Positions 44,405-54,418 of a stretch of DNA of 64,000 nucleotides are shown here, in pieces. This DNA comes from Chryseobacterium lathyri (GTDB lineage Bacteria; Bacteroidota; Bacteroidia; Flavobacteriales; Weeksellaceae). The notes beneath the pieces are model-generated. The model was given only the letters and a program-made list of their open reading frames with translations, searched no databases and was not told the DNA's origin. The DNA lies in contig NZ_JAUSSF010000001.1 of NCBI RefSeq assembly GCF_030812195.1, positions 310,001 through 374,000 of the forward strand. The letters are read 5' to 3'. Made by a program: the position numbers and the translations under genes. Position 1 is the first letter of the stretch; each line of letters begins with the position of its first letter.

Positions 44405-44956
44405 ATGAAGATCAAAAAAACTGAATTACCGGAAGGGTCTGTTTTATCCAAAGAAAAAGCATTGTTTGACTATACAGACAGTTTTAAGGGAGAATTGGAA
44501 GGGAAACAAAATATATCCACGCTAGAATTGGGCAAGGCTTTTTTCACCAGCACTCCTCAGTGGGGGAAGAAAATGTTTGCTTTCAGAAACAGCATCGTTA
44601 AAATGTTCGGGCTGAAAACCGGGACGGGCAGCAATAAGCCATTATCACCGGATGATTTTAAACTTGAAGTGGGAGATCAGATAGGGATTTTCAAAATATT
44701 TGATAAGACAGACCGCGAAATTATCCTAGGTGAGAATGATAAGCACCTAGATTTCAGGGTTTCCCTTTTTTATGATGATACACAGCACGGCACTGAAAAT
44801 AGTTTTTTAACAATTTCGACCACCGTGAAATATCACAACCGTATGGGAATGCTGTATTTTATTCCTGTGCGTCCTTTCCACCAGTTGATCGTTCCGGTTA
44901 TGCTGAAAAAAATGATTGAAAAGATAACAAAACGGAAAGATAATTCCGGTTGCTAG
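44405..44956 (+). CDS. DUF2867 domain-containing protein
   Basis: A 183-residue soluble protein of the DUF2867 family, function unknown. The conserved segments appear in order: FFTSTPQWGKKMFAFRNSIVKMFGLK, LEVGDQIGIFKIFDKTDREIILGENDKHLDFRVSLFYD and a C-terminal VKYHNRMGMLYFIPVRPFHQLIVPVMLKKMI. The phased repeats upstream suggest control by the LytTR system encoded on the opposite strand. The stop is 3 bp from the convergent response-regulator stop. Confidence 0.8.
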   Translation: MKIKKTELPEGSVLSKEKALFDYTDSFKGELEGKQNISTLELGKAFFTSTPQWGKKMFAFRNSIVKMFGLKTGTGSNKPLSPDDFKLEVGDQIGIFKIFDKTDREIILGENDKHLDFRVSLFYDDTQHGTENSFLTISTTVKYHNRMGMLYFIPVRPFHQLIVPVMLKKMIEKITKRKDNSGC

Positions 44957-44959
44957 TTT

Positions 44960-45691
44960 TTAGTCTAAATTTTCAATCTTGTTTAAGAAATCATTCTTTT
45001 TACGTACGGAAACATCCAGTACGGAATGATCAGCCATCACTACCTGCCCGCCTTTACCCTTAATGTATTCTTTAAGGTGAAAAAGGTTGATCAGATGCTT
45101 ATGATGAATCCTGAAAAAATTATATTTTGTAAGATGTTCTTCAAATTCATGCAGTGTTTTGGAAACAATGATCTTCGTTTTATCCGCAAGATAAAAGGTT
45201 GTATAGCTGGAATCTGCTTCACAGCGTATGATATCGCTGATGTTGGTTAATTTGAAACCCTGAAGGGTAGGAAGGCTGATCTTGTTCTCGCTGGAAGAAA
45301 TACCCGGCTGGATTTTACTTTTTTTAATGGATTCCAGCACTTTATTCACAGCAATGATAAAATCTATTTTCTTGATAGGCTTGAGCAAATAATCTGCTGC
45401 ACCGTTTTTAATAGCTTGGATAGCAAAATTTTCAAATGCTGTAATGAAAATAATCCGGGAGTCTATTTCCCTGAATTTTGAAAGAAGATCAAAAGCAGTA
45501 CCGTCTTTCAGCTGCACATCCAGAAAAAGAATATCCGGTGAATTTTTAGTAAGATAAATATAAGCTTCCTCTACGCTTGATGCCTGAAATGCCGTCTGGA
45601 TCTCAGGGAATTCATTTTCCAGAAGAAGAGCGATATAATCTCTTCCGTCCTGTTCATCATCAATGATGCATGCCTGTATTTTGGTTTTCAT
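44960..45691 (-). CDS. LytTR response regulator
   Basis: A 243-residue response regulator. The receiver domain has acidic residues D11/D12, the phosphoacceptor Asp58 (ILFLDVQLKDG) and the conserved KP (LLKPIKK). The C-terminal LytTR DNA-binding domain spans about residues 145-240 (CEADSSYTTFYLADKTKIIVSKTLHEFEEHLTKYNFFRIHHKHLINL). It overlaps its kinase gene by 32 bp and is certainly co-translated with it. Probable targets are the phased repeats at 44225-44279. Confidence 0.95.
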   Translation of the reverse strand: MKTKIQACIIDDEQDGRDYIALLLENEFPEIQTAFQASSVEEAYIYLTKNSPDILFLDVQLKDGTAFDLLSKFREIDSRIIFITAFENFAIQAIKNGAADYLLKPIKKIDFIIAVNKVLESIKKSKIQPGISSSENKISLPTLQGFKLTNISDIIRCEADSSYTTFYLADKTKIIVSKTLHEFEEHLTKYNFFRIHHKHLINLFHLKEYIKGKGGQVVMADHSVLDVSVRKKNDFLNKIENLD

Positions 45692-48593
45692 AAGGTTTTA
45701 TATAAAGTTTAATCTGGGTTCCCGGTCTTTGTTCTTTTTCAGAAAGATCATGGATCTCAAGTATGATATGAGTCTCAAAAAGCTGCCTGAATGTTTCAAT
45801 CCTTTTCTGAGATAATTTTACCCCGAAAGAATCAGGGCTTGCCTGTCTTTTGCGGCCAATGCCTGTACCATTATCTTCTATGATAACACAGATGGATGTT
45901 CCGTTGTAGTCAAATGACACCAGTATATTTCCTTTTCTGTCTTTTAAACCTGCAATTCCGTGCTTTATGGCATTTTCCACAAAAGGCTGGATCAGCAGGG
46001 AAGGAAGCATCCAGTTTTTGTTGATGTTTTCAGATAAGATAATTTTATAGTCGAACAGATCTTTTAACCTGAGTTTTTCCATATTCAGATATAATGAAAG
46101 ATAATCTGCTTCATCTTTGATAGACATGAATGTTTTCTCAGAATAATACAGGGTTTTCCTGATCATTTGAGCAAATATTTCAAGATAATTTTCTGTTTCT
46201 TTATAATCTTTTTTGTACAGAAGAAACTGGATAGAATTGAGGCAGTTATAAATGAAATGGGGGTTAATTTGTGCCTTAATGGCCTGCAGTTCAAGCTCGG
46301 CAATCTTTTTTTCATAGTATAATGTTTCCAGCTTTTTATTTCTTTTCTTTTGAAAATAAAAGTTGATCAGAATAAACAGGGCAGCAGCACCCATACTGAT
46401 GATCATCAGCTTGAACCACAGGGTCTGCCAGAATTTCGGGAGAATCTCAAATTGTAGATTTGTAGAGCCATAAGACTGTTTTCCATTATAGCCGAGTCCG
46501 AAAATCTTAAACGTATAGCTGCCTGGAGGAAGAGAAGAAAAAATGATCTTCTGGGAATTGCCCGTTTGCCAGCCATTGCTGAGCCCCTCAATCTTATACC
46601 GGTAGCTTATCTTTCCCTGGGAAATAAAATCCGGAAAACTTACATTGAAGGTAACATCATTGTGAGGAGTTTGCCCCGTTAAAGGCTGTCTGATGTCAAA
46701 AATTTCCCTGCCGCCAATGACAACGGAATTGATGATTACTTTTTTGTTAATGAATTTCTTCTGGCCCATTAAATTTTCAATAGAAAGAATTCCCAGTCCT
46801 TTTGAGGTTCCCACATAGATCGTATCACCGGAAATAATACATCCGGATACTGAATTTGAGGGCAGACCGTCTGTCTGTGTGAAATTATTGATCTTGATGT
46901 CAGATCCTGTAAGCTCAATTCTGCTGAGTCCATAATTAGTACTTGCCCAGAATACACTTTTGTTTTCTATTTCAATTTTTTTGATCTGGTTTGTAACCAA
47001 TCCAACTTTTTCCGAGATTTTCCTGAGGATTTTAGAGTTATCAAAAAGGATGATCCCGTTAACGTTGGTAGCCCCGATATACAGATCATCACCGAATTTT
47101 TTAAGATCTGTAAAATAATATCCCTTCAGAAACAATTTTTTCTTTTTAGAAACAGTATTCACTTTATAAAGATCTTTAAAATTTCCGGCAAACAGACTGT
47201 CCCTGGCATAGGGAAGAGCTGTATACATCCTTTCTTTGCTGAGTATTTCAGTATAACTGCCTGTTTTGTAATTGTAAGCAATAAGCCCGTCTGATGTACA
47301 TAATATGATAGATCCAGGTGTATAGGGGACAATGTTTTTTAAAAGATAATCCTTTAAAAAATATTTTTTCCTGGTCACGATATCATATTGAAAAAGACTT
47401 CTTGTAAGCCCGAATATGACTGTGTTTCCCTCAGAAAAGATAGATTTGTGCTCTATTTTAATATTTCTTTCAAAAACAAGATCTGTTATCTGTCCGTTGT
47501 GATAAATGCCACTTTTAGCTTCGTTATAGCCCAGAAAAATACCATGACTGTTTTTGGCAATGGCCTTTATGTTTGATGAATTATTTTTGATCGGAAAGTG
47601 AACATAATTTTTAAAAAACTGGTCAGCAATGAAAAAAATACCATTATTCCGGGTAGAAAACCATGTATTGTTGTCTTGATCCACAAAAATATCGTTGAGA
47701 ATATAGTTTTCCATCATTCTGACAGGATCGGAAAGCCTGCTGTCATCCAGTAACGGCTGTTTAAAATAAAGTGCTCCACCTTCTTCGGGACATAGCCAGA
47801 GCCGGTAGTTATTATCTATAACGATCCGGTGGATATTTTCCCCGGCTGTATAGCTTTTGAGTTTTTTGAAATAAAATTTGTTGTAAAGCTTGTAAACTTC
47901 TACTGTTCTTTTGTTTCTGAAAACAAAAATATCACCTTTCCTTAATATGACAGTGTTTTTCTTAATAGAAATATTGCAGGGTGTTTTCTTTTTCGTAATG
48001 ATATCATAAGCCTGAATATTTTCCTTTTTTTCCTGACGAAACAGATACAGCATCTTATCCGCGACGTTCAGGCCGAAAGCATAATAGGAATCGGTCTGGC
48101 TGCTCTTAATAGCCAAAGGAATTCTGTTCACCTTTTCATTCCGATACCTATAGATATTGTCCGGATTATAAGAGGAAAATAGGTAAAGAGATTCGCTGTC
48201 AACATAGTAATCGGGGTTAACGGTGAACTGCATTTTTTGTAATTCTCTGTTAGAATCTGAATTGATAATTCTGCCGTTTTTCAGGTAGGCAAAATTATTC
48301 AGAAAAGGGGCAATAAAAACTTCTCCGTTGGATAAAGGAATACATGACAGGGCTTCGATGTTCTTTAAGCCCTGCTTATTATTGAAATGCTTAAACTCTT
48401 TTCCGTCAAACCGGAACAGTCCGTTATCGCTTCCTATCCACAAAAATCCAGTCTTATCTTGATTAATTGAGTAGGTATATGAATTATTTAAACCGTTTTC
48501 CTCATTGTAATTGACTATCCCGGGGATCTGGGCAAACAATAATGAGGATAACAATATAAAGGAGAATAGATGAAAAAGTATAATTTTTTTCAC
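45660..48593 (-). CDS. Sensor histidine kinase with two-component propeller domain (LytS/YehU type)
   Basis: A 977-residue inner-membrane sensor. After a signal peptide (ending near LLFAQ) come about fourteen beta-propeller repeats of the Reg_prop type, a Y_Y_Y domain (about residues 640-715: SYRYKIEGLSNGWQ, SLPPGSYTFKIFGLGYNG), one transmembrane helix (KLMIISMGAAALFILINFYF) and a cytosolic His_kinase module (NPHFIYNCLNSIQFLL with the phospho-His; HATPase with NAIKHG and EDNGTGIG). It has no receiver, unlike hybrid sensors of glycan loci. The start is GTG at 48593. The signal is unknown. Confidence 0.93.
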   Translation of the reverse strand: MKKIILFHLFSFILLSSLLFAQIPGIVNYNEENGLNNSYTYSINQDKTGFLWIGSDNGLFRFDGKEFKHFNNKQGLKNIEALSCIPLSNGEVFIAPFLNNFAYLKNGRIINSDSNRELQKMQFTVNPDYYVDSESLYLFSSYNPDNIYRYRNEKVNRIPLAIKSSQTDSYYAFGLNVADKMLYLFRQEKKENIQAYDIITKKKTPCNISIKKNTVILRKGDIFVFRNKRTVEVYKLYNKFYFKKLKSYTAGENIHRIVIDNNYRLWLCPEEGGALYFKQPLLDDSRLSDPVRMMENYILNDIFVDQDNNTWFSTRNNGIFFIADQFFKNYVHFPIKNNSSNIKAIAKNSHGIFLGYNEAKSGIYHNGQITDLVFERNIKIEHKSIFSEGNTVIFGLTRSLFQYDIVTRKKYFLKDYLLKNIVPYTPGSIILCTSDGLIAYNYKTGSYTEILSKERMYTALPYARDSLFAGNFKDLYKVNTVSKKKKLFLKGYYFTDLKKFGDDLYIGATNVNGIILFDNSKILRKISEKVGLVTNQIKKIEIENKSVFWASTNYGLSRIELTGSDIKINNFTQTDGLPSNSVSGCIISGDTIYVGTSKGLGILSIENLMGQKKFINKKVIINSVVIGGREIFDIRQPLTGQTPHNDVTFNVSFPDFISQGKISYRYKIEGLSNGWQTGNSQKIIFSSLPPGSYTFKIFGLGYNGKQSYGSTNLQFEILPKFWQTLWFKLMIISMGAAALFILINFYFQKKRNKKLETLYYEKKIAELELQAIKAQINPHFIYNCLNSIQFLLYKKDYKETENYLEIFAQMIRKTLYYSEKTFMSIKDEADYLSLYLNMEKLRLKDLFDYKIILSENINKNWMLPSLLIQPFVENAIKHGIAGLKDRKGNILVSFDYNGTSICVIIEDNGTGIGRKRQASPDSFGVKLSQKRIETFRQLFETHIILEIHDLSEKEQRPGTQIKLYIKPYENQNTGMHH

Positions 48594-48707
48594 AAGATAT
48601 TGAATAATGTGGTAAATATATAATTTGATTAATAATAATACAATTTTTAAGGTTGAATATTGAAAAAAAACGAATCGAAAAAATTCGGATAATTTTGTAC
48701 AATTTCG

Positions 48708-48715
48708 TACTTTTG
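48708..48715 (+). promoter_or_regulatory. TACTTTTG -7 element for parE
   Basis: Consensus -7 match 20 bp before the ATG at 48736. Confidence 0.55.
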
Positions 48716-48735
48716 TATGTTTGCTGAAATCATAT

Positions 48736-50619
48736 ATGTCACAAGAAATAAATCCAATCTACTCCGAAGATAATATCAGAACCCTCGACTGGCAGGAACA
48801 CATCCGTCTGCGCCCCGGAATGTACATCGGGAAGCTCGGAGACGGCTCCTCTGCGGACGACGGTATTTACATTCTGCTTAAAGAGATTCTGGACAACTCC
48901 ATTGATGAGTTCAGAATGAAAGCAGGGAAAAGAATTGAAATAAAAGTGGACGACGGTAAAGTCAGCATCCGTGACTTTGGCCGTGGAATTCCACTGGGAA
49001 AAGTTGTAGATGCCGTTTCCAAAATGAATACCGGTGGAAAGTATGACAGCAAGGCCTTCAAGAAATCTGTAGGATTGAACGGGGTTGGTACTAAAGCTGT
49101 TAATGCCCTTTCAGAATATTTTAGAGTAAGATCCTTTCGTGAAGGAAAAATGAAGATGGCAGAGTTTTCCAGAGGACTGATCACGGAAAACCATGAAGAA
49201 AAAGATACTTCGGACCGAAACGGAACGGAAATTTCCTTTGTTCCTGATGGAGAGATTTTTCTTCATTTCAAATACAGGAAAGAATATATAGAAAAAATGC
49301 TGCGCAATTATGCGTACCTTAATCCCGGGCTGAAAATTATTTTCAACGGTGAGACCTATTATTCTGAAAACGGACTTAAAGATCTTTTGGAAGAGGAAAT
49401 GGAAAACGAAATTCTGTATTCCATCATTCACCTGAAAGATACCGATATAGAACTTGCCATTACACATTCTGACAAATCGCAGACCGAAACCTATTTTTCT
49501 TTCGTGAATGGGCAGAATACCACGCAGGGGGGAACGCACCTTAATGCCTTCCGTGAAGCGTATGTAAAAACGATCCGTGAGTTTTTTAATAAAAACTTTG
49601 ATGCGTCAGACATCAGAAAATCTATCATTGCAGCTATTTCTATCAACGTAGAAGAACCTGTATTCGAATCCCAAACCAAAACAAAGCTGGGATCCAATGA
49701 TATGGGACCAAACGGACCTACTGTAAGAACTTTTATCATTGATTTTCTGAAGAGCAAACTCGATAATTTCCTTCATAAAAACCCTGAAATTGCCGAAGCG
49801 ATACAAAGAAAGATCCTCATCTCCGAAAGAGAAAGAAAAGAACTTTCGGGAATCCAGAAGCTGGCAAGAGAAAGAGCAAAAAAAGTATCCCTTCACAATA
49901 AGAAGCTCCGTGACTGCAGACAGCATTATAACGACCAGAAGAATGAAAGAAAAGGGGAAACTCAGATCTTCATTACCGAGGGAGATTCTGCATCCGGATC
50001 TATCACCAAATCAAGGGATGTAGAAACGCAGGCTGTATTTTCGCTGAAAGGGAAACCTTTGAACTGCTATGGACTGACTAAAAAAGTAGTATACGAGAAT
50101 GAAGAGTTCAATCTTCTTCAGGCTGCTTTGAATATTGAAGAAAGTCTCGAAGATCTGAGATACAATCAGGTAATTATATCTACCGATGCCGATGTGGATG
50201 GGATGCATATCCGTCTTCTGATGATCACATTTTTCCTTCAGTTCTTCCCGGATCTGATCAAAAATGGACATCTTTATATTCTTCAGACCCCTTTGTTCAG
50301 GGTGAGAAATAAAAAAGAGACGAGATACTGTTACACCGAAATAGAGAGAATAAAAGCGTTGAATGAGCTTGGAAAAAATCCGGAAATTACCCGATTCAAA
50401 GGGCTTGGAGAGATTTCACCCGATGAGTTCAAACATTTCATTGGAAAAGATATCCGCCTGGAGCCTGTAGTGATAGGCAAAGACCAGACAATAGATCAGC
50501 TGCTTGAATTTTATATGGGTAAAAATACACCGGACAGGCAGGTGTTTATTCTGGAAAATCTTGTTGTAGAAGATCCCGATATTGATAAGAAAGAAATCCT
50601 GGATGAAGTGGCAGACTAA
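48736..50619 (+). CDS. parE: DNA topoisomerase IV subunit B
   Basis: A 627-residue GHKL ATPase subunit of the type IIA topoisomerase that separates daughter chromosomes. RPGMYIG (with the ATP-lid region), [28 protein letters not shown] form the ATP site. The TOPRIM domain shows ITEGDSASG and [11 protein letters not shown]; the C-terminus ends in the [10 protein letters not shown] block. The ATG at 48736 is used; the longer frame starts at a TTG inside the promoter region. A 5-residue-longer form cannot be excluded. It precedes a small membrane-protein gene and parC. Confidence 0.95.
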   Translation: MSQEINPIYSEDNIRTLDWQEHIRLRPGMYIGKLGDGSSADDGIYILLKEILDNSIDEFRMKAGKRIEIKVDDGKVSIRDFGRGIPLGKVVDAVSKMNTGGKYDSKAFKKSVGLNGVGTKAVNALSEYFRVRSFREGKMKMAEFSRGLITENHEEKDTSDRNGTEISFVPDGEIFLHFKYRKEYIEKMLRNYAYLNPGLKIIFNGETYYSENGLKDLLEEEMENEILYSIIHLKDTDIELAITHSDKSQTETYFSFVNGQNTTQGGTHLNAFREAYVKTIREFFNKNFDASDIRKSIIAAISINVEEPVFESQTKTKLGSNDMGPNGPTVRTFIIDFLKSKLDNFLHKNPEIAEAIQRKILISERERKELSGIQKLARERAKKVSLHNKKLRDCRQHYNDQKNERKGETQIFITEGDSASGSITKSRDVETQAVFSLKGKPLNCYGLTKKVVYENEEFNLLQAALNIEESLEDLRYNQVIISTDADVDGMHIRLLMITFFLQFFPDLIKNGHLYILQTPLFRVRNKKETRYCYTEIERIKALNELGKNPEITRFKGLGEISPDEFKHFIGKDIRLEPVVIGKDQTIDQLLEFYMGKNTPDRQVFILENLVVEDPDIDKKEILDEVAD

Positions 50620-50648
50620 AGTTTAACCAATAAACACAAATATTATAA

Positions 50649-51125
50649 ATGAGACTCAGCAACCGCAACAAAGCTTCGGTTTACAATTTTGTACATACAT
50701 TATTGATAATGATAGTCATATTTGGAATTGCAGCATTTTTGTTGAATGAGTACAGGTTTCATGCAGTAGGAAAAGAAAGTTATATTCTCCTTATTGTTCC
50801 AGTCATACTAATGGTGATTTTTCACCTGAACGGCAGACAAATATTTGAATATGACAGTGATGGGGAAGCCCTGAACTTTAAGAACAGGAATATCATTCCT
50901 TTTTTGGACAAACCTCTTCATGATGAATTTCCAAAATACAAACTGATAAAGTACGAGATCGTCAGTATTTTTTTTGTCAAAAGACTATACATTACCATCT
51001 CAAGCAAGAACAGTGGTTCTACCATCCTCAAATATGAAATATCTTATTTGAGAAGAAAAGAAGTAAACGATTTAAAACTCTCTCTGAACAAAGTAGTAAA
51101 AACTAATAAAGAGAAAAACGATTAA
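50649..51125 (+). CDS. Small membrane protein between parE and parC
   Basis: A 158-residue protein with two hydrophobic helices near the N-terminus (LLIMIVIFGIAAFLL and YILLIVPVILMVIFHL), then a basic soluble domain of mixed strands and helices (FPKYKLIKYEIVSIFFVKRLYITI, LRRKEVNDLKLSLNKVV). I do not recognise the family. Its position, 29 bp after parE and 6 bp before parC, implies co-expression with topoisomerase IV. Function unknown. Confidence 0.75.
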   Translation: MRLSNRNKASVYNFVHTLLIMIVIFGIAAFLLNEYRFHAVGKESYILLIVPVILMVIFHLNGRQIFEYDSDGEALNFKNRNIIPFLDKPLHDEFPKYKLIKYEIVSIFFVKRLYITISSKNSGSTILKYEISYLRRKEVNDLKLSLNKVVKTNKEKND

Positions 51126-51131
51126 AAACAG

Positions 51132-53720
51132 ATGACGACAGAAGAAAACTCGCACGAAGGTGAGAGCTTGAAAAAAGTCTCAGGACTTTATAAAGACTGG
51201 TTTCTGGACTATGCTTCCTATGTAATTCTGGATAGAGCGATTCCTTCCGTTTATGATGGGCTAAAGCCTGTTCAGAGACGGATCATGCACTCTATGCGGG
51301 AACTGGAGGACGGCCGTTACAATAAAGTAGCCAATATCGTGGGAAATACCATGAAATATCATCCTCACGGAGATGCTTCCATTACGGATGCCATGGTACA
51401 GATCGGTCAGAAGGAGCTTCTGATAGATACCCAGGGAAACTGGGGAAATATCTATACCGGAGATTCAGCGGCTGCGGCAAGGTATATAGAAGCCAGGCTG
51501 ACGCCTTTCGCGCTGGAAGTGGTCTTTAATCCTAAAACTACGGAATGGGCAAAATCCTATGACGGCAGAAATAATGAGCCTATTGATCTTCCTGTAAAAT
51601 TCCCCTTACTGCTCGCACAGGGAGTAGAAGGGATTGGTGTAGGGCTTTCTACGAAAATTCTTCCCCATAATTTCAACGAGCTTATCAATGCATCTGTTGC
51701 TCATTTAAAAGGAAAGAAGTTTGAACTGTTTCCTGATTTTATGACGGCTGGCTATCTTGATGTCTCTGAATACAATGACGGGCATAGAGGCGGTAAGGTA
51801 AGAGCCAGAGCCAAAATTACCCAGACCGATAAACATACACTGGTAATCTCCGAACTTCCTTTCTCAAAAAATACAGGCGACCTGATAGATTCTATTTTGA
51901 AGGCCAATGAAAAAGGAAAGATCAAGATCAAAAAGATTGAAGACAACACTTCCGATACTGTAGAGATTCTTGTTCATCTTCATAATGATGTGTCGCCGGA
52001 TAAAACTATAGACGCACTCTATGCATTTACAGACTGCCAGGTAACGATCTCGCCAAATGCTTGTGTGATCGTTGGGGATAAACCAATGTTCATGAATGTT
52101 TCAGATATCCTGAAAATGAATACGGAACATACGGTTTCATTGCTTAAGAAGGAACTTGAAATTGAACTTCACGAGCTTCAGGAAAGCTGGCATTTCTCTT
52201 CACTGGAAAGGATCTTTATCGAGAACAGAATCTATCATGATATTGAAGAAGTAAAGACCTGGGAAGACGTTATTGCAACCATTGATAAAGGATTGAAGCC
52301 CCATACCAAACACCTTTTAAGAGCAGTAACAGAAGAGGATATCCTAAAACTGACCGAGATCAGGATCAAGAGGATTTCAAGATTCGATTTAGATAAATTT
52401 AAAGAAAATATAGCTGCTCTTGAGGGCAAAATAGAGCAGGTAAAACATCATCTTGCCAACCTGATTGCTTATGCCATCGAGTACTATTTAAATATCCAGA
52501 AAAAATACGGAAAAGATAAGCAGAGAAAAACTGAGCTTAGAATTTTTGATACTATTGATGCTACAAAAGTAGCAGTGGCCAATGAAAAATTTTATGCCAA
52601 TTTTGAAGAGGGCTTTATCGGGACATCACTGAAAAAAGATCAGTATCTGTTTGACTGTTCAGATATTGATGATATCATCATATTCAGAAAAGACGGAACC
52701 ATGAAAGTCGTAAAGGTGGATGCCAAAACATTCGTCGGAAAAGATATACTGCATGTTGCCATATGGAAGAAGAATGATAAAAGAACGGTCTACAACATGA
52801 TCTACCGGGAAGGAAGAGACGGGCCATACTATATGAAGCGTTTTTCTGTCACTGCAGTAACAAGAAATACGGATTATCCGTTGGCTTCTGATAAAAAAGG
52901 CTCTGAAACACTGTATTTTTCGGCAAATCCTAATGGGGAAGCGGAAACAGTAACTGTCCTTTTAAAACCGAATCCGAGAATCAGGAAAAATAAAATGGAG
53001 ATCGATTTCTCTGATCTTGCCATCAAAGGAAGAGATTCCAAAGGAAATCTGGTGACCAAATATTCCGTGAAAAAGGTTGATATGAAAGAGGAAGGTGTTT
53101 CCACGCTGGCTCCCAGAAAAATCTGGTTTGATGATACCGTAAGAAGACTGAATGCCGATGCGAGAGGTACTCTTTTGGGTAGTTTTAAAGGAGACGACAA
53201 AATTCTGACGATCAATACCAGCGGTGAGGTGAAGCTGGTGTCTTTCGACCTGGGGAACCGTTTCGATGATGAATATCTGGTGCTGGAAAAATGGAAGCCA
53301 CAACAGCCGGTAACATGCATTTACTACGATGGAGAGAAGGAAATGTATTTTATCAAGAGATTCCTGCTGGAAAATACAGCCAATATACAGACCTTTATGC
53401 CTTCGGAACACCCGAAATCATTTATTGAAAATGTAATCGTAGCAGACGGTGCTTCAGCAGAGATCATTTTTGCTAAAGATAAAGGCAAAGACCGTGACCC
53501 GGAAACCATACATATTGATGAGTTCATTGCTGTAAAAGGAATAAAGGCAATTGGAAACCAGTTCACAAAATTTAAAGTAAAAACAATCAATATCAGCATT
53601 CCTGAACCTGTAGAAGAAGAACCGGAAATTTACGAGGAACCGGAAACAGGTGACGGTATTGTAGATGATGACCGGACTGTCATCGGGGATCTGTTTGAAA
53701 ACGGTGAACCAGAAAATTAA
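51132..53720 (+). CDS. parC: DNA topoisomerase IV subunit A
   Basis: An 862-residue DNA cleavage subunit. The winged-helix domain has KPVQRRIM (residues 45-52) and the active-site tyrosine in AAARYIEARLT (Tyr118). The segment YHPHGDASITDAMV is the quinolone-determining region; it has Ala82 at the position of GyrA Ser83 and Asp86 at GyrA Asp87. The long helical tower follows, and the C-terminal part (from about residue 470) is a beta-pinwheel-like domain without the gyrase GyrA-box, supporting ParC rather than GyrA. The acidic C-terminus is unusual. It is in an operon with parE. Confidence 0.94.
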   Translation: MTTEENSHEGESLKKVSGLYKDWFLDYASYVILDRAIPSVYDGLKPVQRRIMHSMRELEDGRYNKVANIVGNTMKYHPHGDASITDAMVQIGQKELLIDTQGNWGNIYTGDSAAAARYIEARLTPFALEVVFNPKTTEWAKSYDGRNNEPIDLPVKFPLLLAQGVEGIGVGLSTKILPHNFNELINASVAHLKGKKFELFPDFMTAGYLDVSEYNDGHRGGKVRARAKITQTDKHTLVISELPFSKNTGDLIDSILKANEKGKIKIKKIEDNTSDTVEILVHLHNDVSPDKTIDALYAFTDCQVTISPNACVIVGDKPMFMNVSDILKMNTEHTVSLLKKELEIELHELQESWHFSSLERIFIENRIYHDIEEVKTWEDVIATIDKGLKPHTKHLLRAVTEEDILKLTEIRIKRISRFDLDKFKENIAALEGKIEQVKHHLANLIAYAIEYYLNIQKKYGKDKQRKTELRIFDTIDATKVAVANEKFYANFEEGFIGTSLKKDQYLFDCSDIDDIIIFRKDGTMKVVKVDAKTFVGKDILHVAIWKKNDKRTVYNMIYREGRDGPYYMKRFSVTAVTRNTDYPLASDKKGSETLYFSANPNGEAETVTVLLKPNPRIRKNKMEIDFSDLAIKGRDSKGNLVTKYSVKKVDMKEEGVSTLAPRKIWFDDTVRRLNADARGTLLGSFKGDDKILTINTSGEVKLVSFDLGNRFDDEYLVLEKWKPQQPVTCIYYDGEKEMYFIKRFLLENTANIQTFMPSEHPKSFIENVIVADGASAEIIFAKDKGKDRDPETIHIDEFIAVKGIKAIGNQFTKFKVKTINISIPEPVEEEPEIYEEPETGDGIVDDDRTVIGDLFENGEPEN

Positions 53721-53731
53721 GAATTAAAATT

Positions 53732-54385
53732 ATGAATATTCTCATCTTATTTATTATAATTACGGCCATTATCAGTTTTGTTGCCTTCAACAATCATGGT
53801 ATCACTGAGAAATATAAATTCAGTGTAGGAGCTATTCTGGGCAGAAAAGAATACATTCGTCTGCTTTCATCAGGGTTTCTGCATGCTGATATCATGCACC
53901 TGGTGTTTAATATGTTGACACTGTATTTCTTTGGGCCTATTGTCATTCAGACTTTCGGAAATCTCGGTTTCACGATTGTATATCTGGGGTCTATATTGCT
54001 GGGGAATTTTCTCTCGCTTTACATTTACCAGAAACAGCCATGGTATTCTGCAGTAGGAGCAAGTGGAGGGGTTTCAGGAATATTATTTGCATCTATAGCA
54101 ATGATCCCTGATATCGACATTTATATCTTCTTTATTCCGATTCCGGTTAAAGGATACATTTTCGGACTGCTGTATTTCGGGTATTCTGTGTATATGATGA
54201 TGAACCCGAGACAACATGATAATATCGGACATGCTGCACATCTTGGCGGCGCATTTTTCGGATTGGTTTATGCAGTCGCGGTAGCTCCGGATGCAGCCAT
54301 ACACAATGCTCTGTATCTGGGAATTATGTCACTGCCGCTGATTTATCTGGGCTATGAAATATTTGTCAGGAAAAGAATAGGATAA
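53732..54385 (+). CDS. Rhomboid family intramembrane serine protease
   Basis: A 217-residue protein with six or seven transmembrane helices. The first loop has LSSGFLHADIMHLVFNMLTLYFFG (the HxxxN-type segment), the active serine lies in GASGGVSGILF, and the partner histidine in GHAAHLGGAFFG. It cleaves membrane proteins within the bilayer; substrates unknown. It starts 12 bp after parC and probably shares its operon. Confidence 0.93.
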   Translation: MNILILFIIITAIISFVAFNNHGITEKYKFSVGAILGRKEYIRLLSSGFLHADIMHLVFNMLTLYFFGPIVIQTFGNLGFTIVYLGSILLGNFLSLYIYQKQPWYSAVGASGGVSGILFASIAMIPDIDIYIFFIPIPVKGYIFGLLYFGYSVYMMMNPRQHDNIGHAAHLGGAFFGLVYAVAVAPDAAIHNALYLGIMSLPLIYLGYEIFVRKRIG

Positions 54386-54418
54386 AAAGATTTACCTTTA
54401 ATCAAAATATCAAGACCA

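Noticed and set aside
52962..53411. Long minus-strand frames inside parC
   Set aside because: Shadow of a strongly conserved gene; no conserved motif.
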